Below are positions 16,244-25,349 of a DNA stretch of 64,000 bases, piece after piece. Position numbers and translations under genes: made by a program. The stretch is from Vulcanimicrobiota bacterium (GTDB lineage Bacteria > Vulcanimicrobiota > Vulcanimicrobiia > Vulcanimicrobiales > Vulcanimicrobiaceae), in NCBI GenBank assembly GCA_003140215.1, contig PLJL01000001.1:886390-950389 (forward strand). The letters run 5' to 3'. The notes beneath the pieces were generated by a model. The model ran no database searches. It was not told where the DNA came from and worked only from the letters and a program-made list of their open reading frames with translations. The first letter of the stretch is position 1, and each line of letters opens with the position of its first letter.

Positions 16244-17767
16244 GTGCCCGACCAGCGCCCGTTTTACGTCACGACCCCGATCTACTACATCAGCGGCACG
16301 CCGCACATCGGGCACGCCTACACCTCGATCGCCGCCGACGTTCTGGTGCGCACGGCGCGCGCACACGGTCCTGCGCGGTCGCTGACCGGAACCGACGAAC
16401 ACGGCCAAAAAGTCGCCGCCGCAGCGGCCGCGGCCGGGCTGACGCCGCACGCGTACGTCGATTCGCTCGCGCCGCGCTGGCGCGCGTTGGCGCCGGCGTT
16501 CGACGCGCGATTCGACGACTTCATCCGCACGACCGATCCGCGGCACGCGCGCACCTCGCTCGCGCTCTTCGAGCGAATGCGGGCCAACGGCGACGTGTAC
16601 GAGGGCGTCTACGAGGGCTGGTACTGCACCCACGACGAGACCTTCTGGCCCGAGGCGAAGCTCGTCGACGGCCGCTGCCCCAACCCGGAGTGCCGGCGCT
16701 CCGTCGAGTGGCTGTCGGAGAAGAACTGGTTCTTCCGGCTCTCGGCGTATCGCGATCGGCTGATCGCGCACTTTCGCGCCAAGCCCGAGTTCTTGCGGCC
16801 GCAAGCGCGTTACAACGAGATGATGGCGGTGCTCGAGGGCGGGCTCGAAGATCTGTCGATCTCACGCTCCTCGTTCGACTGGGGCATCCCGCTGCCGGGC
16901 GGCGGTGTGATCTACGTGTGGTACGACGCGCTGATCAACTACATCAGCGCGCTTGGCTGGCCCGACGATCCCGACGGCCTGTACGCGACCTTCTGGCCCG
17001 GGATGCACATCATCGGCAAGGAGATCGCGCGTTTCCACACGCTGATTTGGCCGGCGATGCTGTGGTCGGCCGGGTTGCCCGAACCGACCCGCGTGTTCGC
17101 GCACGGCTGGATCACCGTCGAAGGCGAAAAGATGTCCAAGAGCTTGGGCAACGTCATCGATCCGTTCGCGCTCATCGAGGAGTTCGGACCCGATCCGGTG
17201 CGCTATTTCTTGTTGCGCGAAGCCCCGTTCGGCAGCGACTTCTCGATCTCGGTCGAGAAGCTGCGCCAGCGCTACAACAGCGACCTCGGCAACGACTTGG
17301 GAAATTTGCTGCGGCGGTCGCTGGCGATGTTGCAGAAGTACCGCGACGGGCTGGTGCCGCAGCCCAGCGAAGGTGCACTGCAAGAGCGTCTTACCGATTT
17401 GCCGGCGCTGGTGAACGAGCACGTGATGTGCCTGCGCTTCCGCGAAGCGCTCGACGAGATCTGGACCGTCGTGACGTATCTCAACCGCACGATCGACGAG
17501 CGCAAACCGTGGGAGCTCTACAAGCACAACCGCGCGAACGAGCTCGACGCATTACTCTACGACTTGTGCGAAGGGCTGCGCTGGCTTAGCCTCCTGCTGT
17601 TCCCGTACATGCCCGCCAAAGCGACCGAGATGTGGCAGCAGCTCGGGCTCGACGGTACACCCGAACGGCTGTGGGCCGACGAGCTAGTGTGGGGGCGCCT
17701 CGCCGCGGGGACGCAAACGAATCCCGGCGTGGCGCTGTTCCCGCGCCTGGAACCGCCGGCGCCCTAG
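16244..17767 (+). CDS. metG: Methionyl-tRNA synthetase
   Basis: A 507-residue class I synthetase starting at GTG 16244. The HIGH signature is GTPHIGHAYT (near residue 22), the connective region has CTHDETFW and CPNPEC (zinc-knuckle type), and KMSKS occurs as GEKMSKSLGN (near residue 295). The C-terminal anticodon-binding helices end near residue 500, with no EMAP/tRBD extension, so this is the short form. It charges initiator and elongator tRNA-Met. The frame is open further left inside rsmI, but GTG 16244 directly before the FYVTTPIYYISG strand is right. Confidence 0.93.
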   Translation: MPDQRPFYVTTPIYYISGTPHIGHAYTSIAADVLVRTARAHGPARSLTGTDEHGQKVAAAAAAAGLTPHAYVDSLAPRWRALAPAFDARFDDFIRTTDPRHARTSLALFERMRANGDVYEGVYEGWYCTHDETFWPEAKLVDGRCPNPECRRSVEWLSEKNWFFRLSAYRDRLIAHFRAKPEFLRPQARYNEMMAVLEGGLEDLSISRSSFDWGIPLPGGGVIYVWYDALINYISALGWPDDPDGLYATFWPGMHIIGKEIARFHTLIWPAMLWSAGLPEPTRVFAHGWITVEGEKMSKSLGNVIDPFALIEEFGPDPVRYFLLREAPFGSDFSISVEKLRQRYNSDLGNDLGNLLRRSLAMLQKYRDGLVPQPSEGALQERLTDLPALVNEHVMCLRFREALDEIWTVVTYLNRTIDERKPWELYKHNRANELDALLYDLCEGLRWLSLLLFPYMPAKATEMWQQLGLDGTPERLWADELVWGRLAAGTQTNPGVALFPRLEPPAP

Positions 17768-17778
17768 GCAGCCTGCCC

Positions 17779-18738
17779 CTACGGCGGCGCGTAATTCGGG
17801 TCGCCGTTCGCGCGCTCGCGCTCGATGAGCGCCTGACACTCGGCTTTGTAGAAAACGCACACCAGGCGTGAAAATGCGAACGGGTGCGGGAGCGTCCAGC
17901 CCACGGGCGGATCTTGCACGGTGTAGCGCCGGTACGGATGATCGACCGGGTCGTCGTTGCGGTTGAAGTGCTGCGGCCACGGGATGAGCACGTGCTCGCT
18001 GAAACCGTCGCTGTAGACGAAGTCGCAGTCTTCGTAGTGCCAGACGGTATTGCCGCGGTACCACGTCTGCGCGGCGATGCACTGACCTTGTGCGTTGGTC
18101 AGGTCGCCACGCGATCCGGCCATGACCTGCTGGTAGTGCTTCATCGTGGTCGCGGCGTGATGCGTCTGCGGCGCGACGCTCAAGGCATGTTGCGCCTGCG
18201 CGATCGTCTTGCTGAACTGCGCGTCGAGCGCCGCGATCTGCTGCGGCGAGTACGCCGATCCCGACGCCGGCTTGGGGGTGGAAACCTCGCGCGACGTCGG
18301 CTCGGGGGTGGGCTCGAGCGTCGGCTGCGCACGCGGATGGTGGATTTGGGCCGGTTCGGGCCGGTATGTCGGCTCGGTGGTCGGTACGACCGTTGGGCGG
18401 CTGGTCGGGACGGCGACGGGCGGCAGCGTCGGCAGCTCGGGCCGTTGCGGCGCCGGCGCCACCGCGACCCGCTTGGGCCGCGGCTGCGGGCGGCGCTGCC
18501 GCGGTCGCGCGCGGTGGGATTCGTGCGGGACGGTGCGCCGCTCGATCGTGATCGAGTCGGAGAGCGCGACGATCTCGGGGGTCGGGCGCGGCAGCAGCTT
18601 CGCGACGATCGGCGCGAGCCGTTGGCTCAGCAGCAACCACGCCCCACCGCCCACGAGGTGGACCAGGAACGACAGCAGCAGGGCGATGATAACGAGCCGG
18701 CGCCCGCTCCGGTCGTCGCGCTCGGGGAACAACTGCAC
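17779..18738 (-). CDS. TonB-like proline-rich envelope protein, unknown function
   Basis: A 319-residue protein with an N-terminal membrane helix (LVIIALLLSFLVHLVGGGAW, about 15-34), then about 100 residues rich in Pro/Thr/Arg (TLEPTPEPTS and similar) that could span the periplasm, and a C-terminal domain with several Trp and Cys (TWYRGNTVWHYEDCDF, WPQHFNRNDDP). The N-terminal architecture is that of TonB/TolA, but the C-terminal beta-alpha-beta TonB signature is not evident. It is convergent with metG and divergent from tatD, on its own. A protein with a better TonB C-terminus is at 45046. Confidence 0.65.
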   Translation of the reverse strand: MQLFPERDDRSGRRLVIIALLLSFLVHLVGGGAWLLLSQRLAPIVAKLLPRPTPEIVALSDSITIERRTVPHESHRARPRQRRPQPRPKRVAVAPAPQRPELPTLPPVAVPTSRPTVVPTTEPTYRPEPAQIHHPRAQPTLEPTPEPTSREVSTPKPASGSAYSPQQIAALDAQFSKTIAQAQHALSVAPQTHHAATTMKHYQQVMAGSRGDLTNAQGQCIAAQTWYRGNTVWHYEDCDFVYSDGFSEHVLIPWPQHFNRNDDPVDHPYRRYTVQDPPVGWTLPHPFAFSRLVCVFYKAECQALIERERANGDPNYAPP

Positions 18739-18758
18739 GGGGAACCTAAAGCTTCACC

Positions 18759-19556
18759 ATGATCGACACGCACGCCCACGTGCACGACCGCGCGTTCGAC
18801 GAGGACCGCGACGCCATGCTGGCGCGGGCGCGCGACCGCGGGGTCGACGCGATCGTAACCGTCGGCTGTGACGTCGAGGATAGCGGGCGTGCCTGTGAGG
18901 TGGCCCAGAGATACGGCCTGTCGGCGACGATCGGCATCCACCCGCACGAAGCCAAAGGCGCGCCCGACGATCTCGGCGCGGCCTTCGACGCGCTGCGAGC
19001 GCGCTTCGGGGAGCGCATCGTCGCGGTCGGCGAGACCGGCCTGGACTATCACTACGATCACAGCCCGCGCGACGTGCAGCGGCGCGTCTTCGCCGCGCAG
19101 CTCGAGTACGCAAGCAGGTGCGGCCTGCCGCTGGTCTTTCACCAGCGCGAAGCGCATGCCGACTTCGTCGCCGGCCTGCGCGCCGGCTTCGACGGGCGGA
19201 CCCAGCGTGGGATCGTACACTGCTTCACCGGTACGCCGCAGGAGGCGCGGGTGTTCACCGGCGACTTCGGCCTCGTGCTCGGGATCGGGGGCGTCGTGAC
19301 GTTCAAGACGGCGCAATCGCTGCGTGACGCGGTCCGGGAGGTGGGGCTCGACGCGATCGTGCTCGAGACGGACTGCCCGTATCTCGCGCCGATCCCGCAT
19401 CGCGGCAAGCGCAACGAGCCGGCGTTCGTCGCCGACACCGCGCGCGTCGTCGCCGAGGTGCTCGACGTCGACCTCGAGACGGTGGTGGCGCGCGCCGACG
19501 CCAACGCGCGGCGCGTGTTCGGCGCTTCGCTCCCGCTCCGGACGGTCACGGCGTGA
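18759..19556 (+). CDS. tatD: TatD family metal-dependent hydrolase (DNase)
   Basis: A 265-residue TIM-barrel amidohydrolase. Metal ligands are visible: DTHAHVHD at the N-terminus, Glu in GETGLDYHYD, His in VFHQREAH and in IVHCFTG, and Asp in ETDCPYLAP. TatD proteins are Mg-dependent 3'-5' nucleases linked to DNA repair and RNA quality control. Length is standard. It overlaps the corA gene by GTGA. Confidence 0.9.
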   Translation: MIDTHAHVHDRAFDEDRDAMLARARDRGVDAIVTVGCDVEDSGRACEVAQRYGLSATIGIHPHEAKGAPDDLGAAFDALRARFGERIVAVGETGLDYHYDHSPRDVQRRVFAAQLEYASRCGLPLVFHQREAHADFVAGLRAGFDGRTQRGIVHCFTGTPQEARVFTGDFGLVLGIGGVVTFKTAQSLRDAVREVGLDAIVLETDCPYLAPIPHRGKRNEPAFVADTARVVAEVLDVDLETVVARADANARRVFGASLPLRTVTA

Positions 19557-20587
19557 TCGTGAGCGGCGCCGAGCGGCGCGTACGCGATACCCCGGCGATC
19601 TCGGCGCAGCACGAATCGCGCTGCATGATCTTCACCGGCCAGGACACGGCCCGCGCGCTCAAAGACCCCAGCGAGATCTCCGAGCTGCTCAAGGACGCCG
19701 ACAACCTGGTGTGGTTCGATCTCGCCGAGCCGACCCAGGCCGATCTGCAGCTGCTCCAGGACGAGTTCAACTTGCATCCGACCGCGATCGAGGATGCGGC
19801 GCTGGTACACGAGCGCCCCAAGATCGAGAACTACGACGGCTACCTGCTCGTCGTGCTGCACGCCGCGTCGCTCGAGGCCGGGGCGTTGACGATGCACGAG
19901 CTGGCCGTCTTCGTGGGCTCGAACTTCGTCGTAACGATCCGGGCCCATCCGGTGTACCCGCTCGACGAGATCGAGCGGCGTTGGCTCTCCAAGAGCGCGA
20001 TCCCGCACACCGCGACCGCCTTGCTGTACGTGATCCTCGACGTCGTCGTCGACGGGTATCACCCCGTCGCTGCCGCCTACGACGAGCGGCTGGTGGAGCT
20101 GGAGAATCGCGTGCTGGGCCGCGAGCGCCATCATCCGCAGCACGTGCTGCGGCAGGTCCTCGAGTTCAAGCGCGACCTCATCCGGTTGCGCCACGCCGTC
20201 GCCCCGGTGCGCGACATCCTCTCGCCGCTGTTGCGCGGCGAGTTCGCGCCGCTCGAACCCGCCGTCGTGGCATACTTCCGGGACGTGCAAGATCACGCGC
20301 TGCGCGTCACCGATCAGATCGACTCGATCCGCGACCTCCTCAACAGCACGCTCGACATCCACCTGTCGTCTGAGGCGCACCGCCAAGGCGAGGTCTCCAG
20401 GCAGCTCACGATCATCGCGACCATCTTTCTGCCGCTGTCGTTCATCACGGGCTTCTTCGGCCAGAACTTCGGCTGGATGGTCAACCGCATCGACAAGCCC
20501 GGGCACTTCTGGTTCATCGGGGTCGGTGCCCAGCTCATCACGCTCGCCTTGCTGTTCGTCTACTTCCGTTACAAGCGCTGGTTCTAG
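19553..20587 (+). CDS. corA: CorA-family divalent cation transporter
   Basis: A 344-residue CorA-type channel: a cytoplasmic alpha/beta funnel (WFDLAEPTQADLQLLQDEFN, LHPTAIEDAALVHERPKIE), a long helix and two C-terminal membrane helices (TIIATIFLPLSFITGFFGQN; IGVGAQLITLALLFVYFRY). The selectivity motif after the first helix reads GQN rather than GMN, as in a CorA subfamily. It is a probable Mg/Co/Ni uptake channel. GTG 19553 gives a GTGA overlap with tatD; ATG 19625 is an alternative start that removes 24 residues. Confidence 0.87.
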   Translation: MIVSGAERRVRDTPAISAQHESRCMIFTGQDTARALKDPSEISELLKDADNLVWFDLAEPTQADLQLLQDEFNLHPTAIEDAALVHERPKIENYDGYLLVVLHAASLEAGALTMHELAVFVGSNFVVTIRAHPVYPLDEIERRWLSKSAIPHTATALLYVILDVVVDGYHPVAAAYDERLVELENRVLGRERHHPQHVLRQVLEFKRDLIRLRHAVAPVRDILSPLLRGEFAPLEPAVVAYFRDVQDHALRVTDQIDSIRDLLNSTLDIHLSSEAHRQGEVSRQLTIIATIFLPLSFITGFFGQNFGWMVNRIDKPGHFWFIGVGAQLITLALLFVYFRYKRWF

Positions 20588-20596
20588 GCCTTGCCC

Positions 20597-20642
20597 GTCA
20601 AAGCTCGCGCTTTGCGCGACCTTTGTCGGTCAAAGCCGCGCC
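20597..20642 (+). repeat. GTCAAAGC direct repeat and hairpins between corA and menG
   Basis: GTCAAAGCTCGCG begins at 20599 and a near copy GTCAAAGCCGCG at 20630. The first can fold as AAAGC-TCGC-GCTTT. The second forms the arm of a longer hairpin, GCGCG at 20615-20619 with CGCGC at 20638-20642 and an inner CTTTG/CAAAG stem. No T-run follows, so it is at best a Rho-type or attenuator structure in the 143-base gap. Confidence 0.35.
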
Positions 20643-20730
20643 CATTCGGGCGCCCTACGCCGAGGGTCCGTGCCTGTCGGCGGGCTTTGGCATGAGGGCG
20701 GCATCACCGCGTTCGTCTAAGATGGGCGGG

Positions 20731-21441
20731 ATGGTGACGGATCCAGCCGGCAAGGGGGCCTATGTCCGCGAGATGTTCGCGGCGATCGCCCCACGGTACG
20801 ACCGGGCGAACCGCGTGCTCACCGCCGGCGTCGACGAGGCGTGGCGACGCCGTGCGGTCGCCGAGCTCGCCGCGCCGCAGGGCGGGCGCGTCGCCGACCT
20901 GTGCTGCGGCACCGGCGATCTCGCGTTCCACCTGCTCAAGACCGACCCGGCGATGACGGTCGTCGGGATCGACTTCACGCCGCAGATGCTCGACGGGGCG
21001 CGGCTGCGCGCCCAGCGCGAAGACCCGTCCGGCCGCGCCACCTTCGTCGAGGGCGACGTGAGCCGGCTGCCGTTCGAGGACGCCGCCTTCGACGGTGCGA
21101 CGATGGGGTTCTCGTTGCGCAACGTCGTCGACGTCGTCGCGACGCTCGTCGAAGCGCGCCGGATCTTGCGGCCCGGGGCGCGCTTCGTCAACCTCGACGT
21201 CACCAAGCCCGACCACCCCTTCGTGCGGCGATTTTTCGGGCTCTATTTCTACGGGGTCGTCCCGCTGGTCGGCGGCATCGTCGGCGGCTCGAAGACCGCC
21301 TATCGCTACCTGCCCAACTCGCTGACCAACTTCCCCGATGCCGACGGTCTGGCGGCGCGCTTCCGTAGCGCCGGCTTCCGCGACGTTCGCACGATTCGTT
21401 TGGGTTTCGGCGCGATCGCCGTGCACGTCGGGGTCGCCTGA
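20731..21441 (+). CDS. menG: Demethylmenaquinone/ubiquinone methyltransferase (MenG/UbiE)
   Basis: A 236-residue class I SAM methyltransferase. SAM motif I is VADLCCGTGDLAFHLL, the UbiE/COQ5 signatures are MFAAIAPRYDRANRVLTAGV at the N-terminus and FDGATMGFSLRNVVD, and the C-terminal YRYLPNSLTNFPDADGLA is typical. It makes the final C-methylation of (mena)quinone. ATG 20731 is chosen because it directly precedes the conserved N-terminus; an ATG at 20722 and upstream frame are possible. It is coupled by TGATG to the polyprenyl synthase gene. Confidence 0.9.
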   Translation: MVTDPAGKGAYVREMFAAIAPRYDRANRVLTAGVDEAWRRRAVAELAAPQGGRVADLCCGTGDLAFHLLKTDPAMTVVGIDFTPQMLDGARLRAQREDPSGRATFVEGDVSRLPFEDAAFDGATMGFSLRNVVDVVATLVEARRILRPGARFVNLDVTKPDHPFVRRFFGLYFYGVVPLVGGIVGGSKTAYRYLPNSLTNFPDADGLAARFRSAGFRDVRTIRLGFGAIAVHVGVA

Positions 21442-22397
21442 TGCTCGAGCGCGCGCCGGCCGGGCGCGATCTGTACGCGCTGGTCGAAGATTTCTTCGCG
21501 TCGTCGTTCAGCACCGACAACACGTTGATCACCGAAGCCGTGCGCCGCATGTTGTCCGCCGGCGGGAAGCGGCTGCGCCCGCGGATCGCCCTGCTCGCCG
21601 CCGAGTCGGTCGGCGGCGTCCCCAGCGAGCATCTGCGGCTGGCCGCGTTCATGGAGCTCATCCACGTCGCGACGCTCATCCACGACGACGTCGTCGACGG
21701 CGCCGAGACCCGGCGCGGCGTCAACGCGACCGCGGTGGATTTCGGCAACCGGGTGAGCGTGCTCGCGGGCGACTACCTCTTCGCGTGGATCTTCAAGAAC
21801 GTCACGGCCGACTACGCTCACCCGATCCCCCACATCCTGAGCGCGACCTTGGCCGACATCACCGACGGCGAGGTCTTGCAGCTGCGGTCGTTGGGCGAAC
21901 TGGGGACGACCTTGGCGACGTATCTCGACGTTGCCGCGAAGAAGACCGCCTCGCTGTTCGCCGCGTCGGCCGAGTGCGGCGCGCTCGCCGCGGGCGGGTC
22001 GCCGTTTTGCGTGAAGGCGCTGCGCGAGTTCGGAACGTCCTTCGGGATCGCGTTCCAGATGCGCGACGACCTGCTCGACCTCACCGCCGACGAGGCGACG
22101 CTGGGCAAGCCGGTCGGCAACGACCTGCGCGAACGCAAGATGACCGTCCCGCTCGTCCTGGCGCTGGAGGGTGCGGATCGGGAATTCCACGCCGACGTCG
22201 AACGTTTCTTCGCCGGCGATGACGAGGCGCCCGAGCGCGTCGCCCGGATCGTCGCCGGAATCGAAGCCGCGGGCGGCCTTTCGAAGACGGAAGCCGTCCT
22301 GGCGGGCTACGTCGAACGGGCGAAGCAGTCGCTCGCGCCGCTCGGAAACGCCCCGGCCCGCGCCGAACTCGCCGCGCTGGCGGACACCCTACGCTAA
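21441..22397 (+). CDS. Polyprenyl (all-trans) diphosphate synthase
   Basis: A 318-residue trans-isoprenyl diphosphate synthase. The first aspartate-rich motif is LIHDDVVDGAETRRG (near residue 78) and the second is FQMRDDLLDLTAD (near 210); GGKRLRPRI is the substrate-binding FARM region. It makes the C35-C50 side chain of respiratory quinone, fitting its coupling to menG. Product length cannot be fixed from sequence, so a hepT/ispB/sdsA name is left open. Confidence 0.88.
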   Translation: MLERAPAGRDLYALVEDFFASSFSTDNTLITEAVRRMLSAGGKRLRPRIALLAAESVGGVPSEHLRLAAFMELIHVATLIHDDVVDGAETRRGVNATAVDFGNRVSVLAGDYLFAWIFKNVTADYAHPIPHILSATLADITDGEVLQLRSLGELGTTLATYLDVAAKKTASLFAASAECGALAAGGSPFCVKALREFGTSFGIAFQMRDDLLDLTADEATLGKPVGNDLRERKMTVPLVLALEGADREFHADVERFFAGDDEAPERVARIVAGIEAAGGLSKTEAVLAGYVERAKQSLAPLGNAPARAELAALADTLR

Positions 22398-22410
22398 ACC
22401 GGAGATCCGT

Positions 22411-22710
22411 ATGTTCTCACCCATCGAAATCGCCGCGGTCGTCGGGGTCGCAATCCTGGTCTTCGGCGCCGACAAGCTCCCCAAGCTCGCGCGCAGCGCG
22501 GGTCAGGCCAAAAAGGAGTTCATGGTCGGACAAGCCGAGGCCGACGTCGCCGCCGAGCGGGCGCGCGACGAAGCCCGCCGTAAGGCCGAGGCCGAGGCTA
22601 GCGCCGCGGCGGCAGCGACCAGCGTCAACGGGGTCGGTCAGCCTGCCGTGGTCCCCAACCCGCTGACCGGCGCCCCCGGGCCGACGACCCCCGCTCGACC
22701 GCTCGAATAG
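22411..22710 (+). CDS. tatA: Sec-independent translocase TatA
   Basis: A 99-residue TatA/E protein: a short N-terminal helix (PIEIAAVVGVAILVFG), the conserved hinge FGADKLPKLARSAG, a charged amphipathic helix, then an Ala/Pro-rich tail. ATG 22411 follows GGAG at about 10 bases. It is directly upstream of tatC; no separate tatB was seen, as in minimal TatAC systems. The Rieske protein at 29922 carries a twin-arginine signal and is a plausible substrate. Confidence 0.9.
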   Translation: MFSPIEIAAVVGVAILVFGADKLPKLARSAGQAKKEFMVGQAEADVAAERARDEARRKAEAEASAAAAATSVNGVGQPAVVPNPLTGAPGPTTPARPLE

Positions 22711-22713
22711 ACC

Positions 22714-23502
22714 GTGTTCGCGGAGCGGGCGCCGCTCGACGACGGCGCCGAGCGCCAGGTCGATTGGGACCAGAGGGAGATGCCGTTCACGGAGCACCTG
22801 CGGGAGCTCCGTAACCGGCTCATGGTCTGCCTCTCGACGGTGCTCGGGCTGACCGTCGTCTTGCTGTGGCCGGCGCAGTGGGCGATCCCCCGGCTGACGC
22901 ATTTGTACTTCGGGAAGATACAGTTGCATTCGTTCGGTCCGGCGGACGGCGTGTGGGCGATCTTCAAGTTCGCTCTCTACGGCGCTATCGTCGTCGGCTT
23001 GCCGGTCATCCTGCACCAGATCTGGATGTTCGTCGTACCGGCGATCCATCCGAAGACGCGCAAGGCAGTGTACTCGTACATCGCGCCGTCGTTCCTGCTC
23101 TCGCTGGCGGGGATCGCGTTCGCGCACTTTCTGGTTCTCCCGCGCGTCATCGGCGCGCTGAACGGGATCAATGCGAGCATCTCGGTCCCGACGTACGGGA
23201 TCGAGGCGACGATCAATCTGGTCCTGCTCCTGTTCCTGGCGTTCGCAATCGTCTTCCAGACGCCGGTCGTCATGCTGCTCGGCGCGCGCATCGGGCTGAT
23301 TAACAGCGCGCTGCTGCGCAAGTACCGCAAGTACATCGGCTTTGGCATGCTGGTCGCCGGGGCGGTGTTAGCGCCCGATGGAAGTCCCGCAACAATGATG
23401 CTCATTGCCGCCCCAATGTACGTCCTTTTCGAAATCTCTATCTGGCTAATCGTTTTTACGGAGCGGCGCGGGCGCGACAACAAGGCCAACGTTGCCAGAT
23501 AA
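22714..23502 (+). CDS. tatC: Sec-independent translocase TatC
   Basis: A 262-residue protein with six membrane helices. The N-terminal signature MPFTEHLRELRNRLM (near residue 21) and FQTPVVML in the fourth helix region are conserved in TatC, the twin-arginine receptor. GTG 22714 lies three bases after the tatA stop. Good Tat context. Confidence 0.92.
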   Translation: MFAERAPLDDGAERQVDWDQREMPFTEHLRELRNRLMVCLSTVLGLTVVLLWPAQWAIPRLTHLYFGKIQLHSFGPADGVWAIFKFALYGAIVVGLPVILHQIWMFVVPAIHPKTRKAVYSYIAPSFLLSLAGIAFAHFLVLPRVIGALNGINASISVPTYGIEATINLVLLLFLAFAIVFQTPVVMLLGARIGLINSALLRKYRKYIGFGMLVAGAVLAPDGSPATMMLIAAPMYVLFEISIWLIVFTERRGRDNKANVAR

Positions 23503-23597
23503 AGACGCTCGCTGGAACAGCCTCGCCGAGGGGAGGCGGCAAGATTGCTCGAATCTTCGGTTATCCGCCACGGCGGTACACTTTCGAATACTAACGG

Positions 23598-23891
23598 GTG
23601 AAGCCGATGAGGGTGACGTCAAAGGTCGTCCCAGCGCTGCTAGCAGTGATGCTGGCGTTGGGGCCAATTCCCGCTCGGGCAAACCAGCTAGCCCAAGCTT
23701 GCATAGCCGCCAACGCCGTCGCCAACGCGGCAGGACAGCAATGGTTGGCGCTCGTGCAGAACAACTGGGGCGCGTATTGGATCTGGTTTACGACCGAGGT
23801 CGATCTGCTCGGGTTCGCTGCGGCACACGACCGAGCCGTCATGGCGCAAAGCTTTGCGGTGACCGTCTGCTCCGCAGGCGGAGCCTCGTAG
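23598..23891 (+). CDS. Small secreted protein, unknown
   Basis: A 97-residue product starting at GTG 23598 (ATG 23607 also possible). It has a clear signal peptide (VVPALLAVMLALGPIPARA, cleavage near ARANQL) and a short mature part with two cysteines (QACIAANAVA and TVCSAGGAS) and a Trp-rich centre (NNWGAYWIWFTTE). No family recognised. It lies alone between tatC and resB, in a stretch less GC-rich than its neighbours. Confidence 0.5.
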   Translation: MKPMRVTSKVVPALLAVMLALGPIPARANQLAQACIAANAVANAAGQQWLALVQNNWGAYWIWFTTEVDLLGFAAAHDRAVMAQSFAVTVCSAGGAS

Positions 23892-23954
23892 TAACTCGCG
23901 CGTATACGGATCTCGCACATTTTGTCGTGACCGTATAGGCGAATTGACGCAGCG

Positions 23955-25349
23955 GTGGAAGCGAGAAGCGCAAGGGGTCTAGCCTCCGGCGCGCTGGAGG
24001 GTATGCGCGAGAGCTGGGCCGAGCTGGTCGGGCTTTTCGCCAACGTCGCGTTCGGAGTCTCGCTGCTGGCGGTGTGGGGCTTCCTCACCACGCTCGGGGT
24101 CGTGATCGAGCAGGGCAAAGACGCAGCATTCTACGCCGCAGCGTACGGACCGCCGTTGGGGCGGTTGATCGAGCGGCTCGACGTCGGCAACATCTACCAC
24201 AGCGCCGCCTACGTCGGCATCGTCGGGTTGATCGTGTGCTCGATGACGGCGGCGACGTTCACCAAGGTCATCCCGCGCCGCATTCCGCGCCTGCACCCGG
24301 TGAAGATCGCCGCGATCCCGCTGCACGCGACGGTGCGCGTCGCCGGAGACGTCGAGAGCGTGCGGGAGCGCATTGCGTCGTTCTTCGCCGAGCGCGGCTG
24401 GCAAGTCCGCAAACGCGACTTCGCCGGCACCGAATGGACCTTCGCCGACAAGAACAACTGGGCGCGGCGCGGAGTCCTCGTCGCGCACATCGGGTTCGTG
24501 ATCATCGCGACCGGCACCACGATCTACTGGGCCAAAGGTTATAGCGGCCAGTTCGCGGTCCTCAGCGGCGCCACGGCGACGATTCCGGAGAACGGCGTCA
24601 AAGTCGATTTGCGGCGCTTCGCCTACCGCATCGATCCGATCGCGACCAAATCCGGGACCGTGTACCAGCCGATCGACTACGTCTCCGACGCGACCGTAAC
24701 GGGTCGCGACGGAACGCCGCGCAACGCGGTCATTCGCGTGAACCAGCCCTACGATGCCGACGGCACGCTGATCTACCAGGCCACCTACGGGTTCGCGATC
24801 GACTTTCGCCTCAGCAAGAACGGGAAGCCCGTTCCCAGCGGCGGACATCCGCTCAAAGAGGGCGAGGGGTTCGTCATCGACGGCACCTCCCGAGCGATTC
24901 AGTACCAGCGGTTCGTCGGGACGATCGATCGCGCTACCGGCCGCCCGGGCGCCGATCCGCGGCCCAACGATCCGGGCGTCGTGATCGAGGCGTTCGACGG
25001 CGACGCTTCGGCCGGCACCGCGCTGCTCGCGCTGGGACGGCCCGTGAGCCTGGGTGCCGGGTACACGCTCGAAGCCGCGCGCTACGTGCTCTATTCGGGC
25101 TTCCAGTACCGCTACGATCCGGGGATCCCCGTGGTCGGACTGGGAGCGTTCGTGCTGCTGGCGGGGTTGTGCGTCTCGATGTACTTCCTTCCAGCCCGGC
25201 TGTTCGTTCTCGTGCGTCCCGTCGATGCGAACGTCACCGAGGTCGGAATCGCCGCGACCACGGTTAAAGGGTACGACGTCTTCGAAGACCGCTTCCGCGA
25301 GATCGTCGCGGCGCTGCGTCGCAGCGAAGGAGAGGCTCATGGACCATAA
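23955..25349 (+). CDS. resB: Cytochrome c biogenesis protein ResB/Ccs1
   Basis: A 464-residue ResB-family protein. Membrane helices at about 30-50, 85-105 and 180-200 and one near the C-terminus flank a large periplasmic domain. Typical stretches are NVAFGVSLLAVWGFLTTLG and WARRGVLVAHIGFVIIATGT. Together with CcsA it forms the System II haem exporter and apocytochrome c ligase. GTG 23955 is used; ATG 24003 would trim 16 residues. It ends 11 bases inside the ccsA gene. Confidence 0.88.
   Translation: MEARSARGLASGALEGMRESWAELVGLFANVAFGVSLLAVWGFLTTLGVVIEQGKDAAFYAAAYGPPLGRLIERLDVGNIYHSAAYVGIVGLIVCSMTAATFTKVIPRRIPRLHPVKIAAIPLHATVRVAGDVESVRERIASFFAERGWQVRKRDFAGTEWTFADKNNWARRGVLVAHIGFVIIATGTTIYWAKGYSGQFAVLSGATATIPENGVKVDLRRFAYRIDPIATKSGTVYQPIDYVSDATVTGRDGTPRNAVIRVNQPYDADGTLIYQATYGFAIDFRLSKNGKPVPSGGHPLKEGEGFVIDGTSRAIQYQRFVGTIDRATGRPGADPRPNDPGVVIEAFDGDASAGTALLALGRPVSLGAGYTLEAARYVLYSGFQYRYDPGIPVVGLGAFVLLAGLCVSMYFLPARLFVLVRPVDANVTEVGIAATTVKGYDVFEDRFREIVAALRRSEGEAHGP

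Noticed and set aside
19553..20587. CorA GQN as a mutation
   Set aside because: GQN occurs in a recognised CorA subfamily, so it is a subfamily trait rather than damage.
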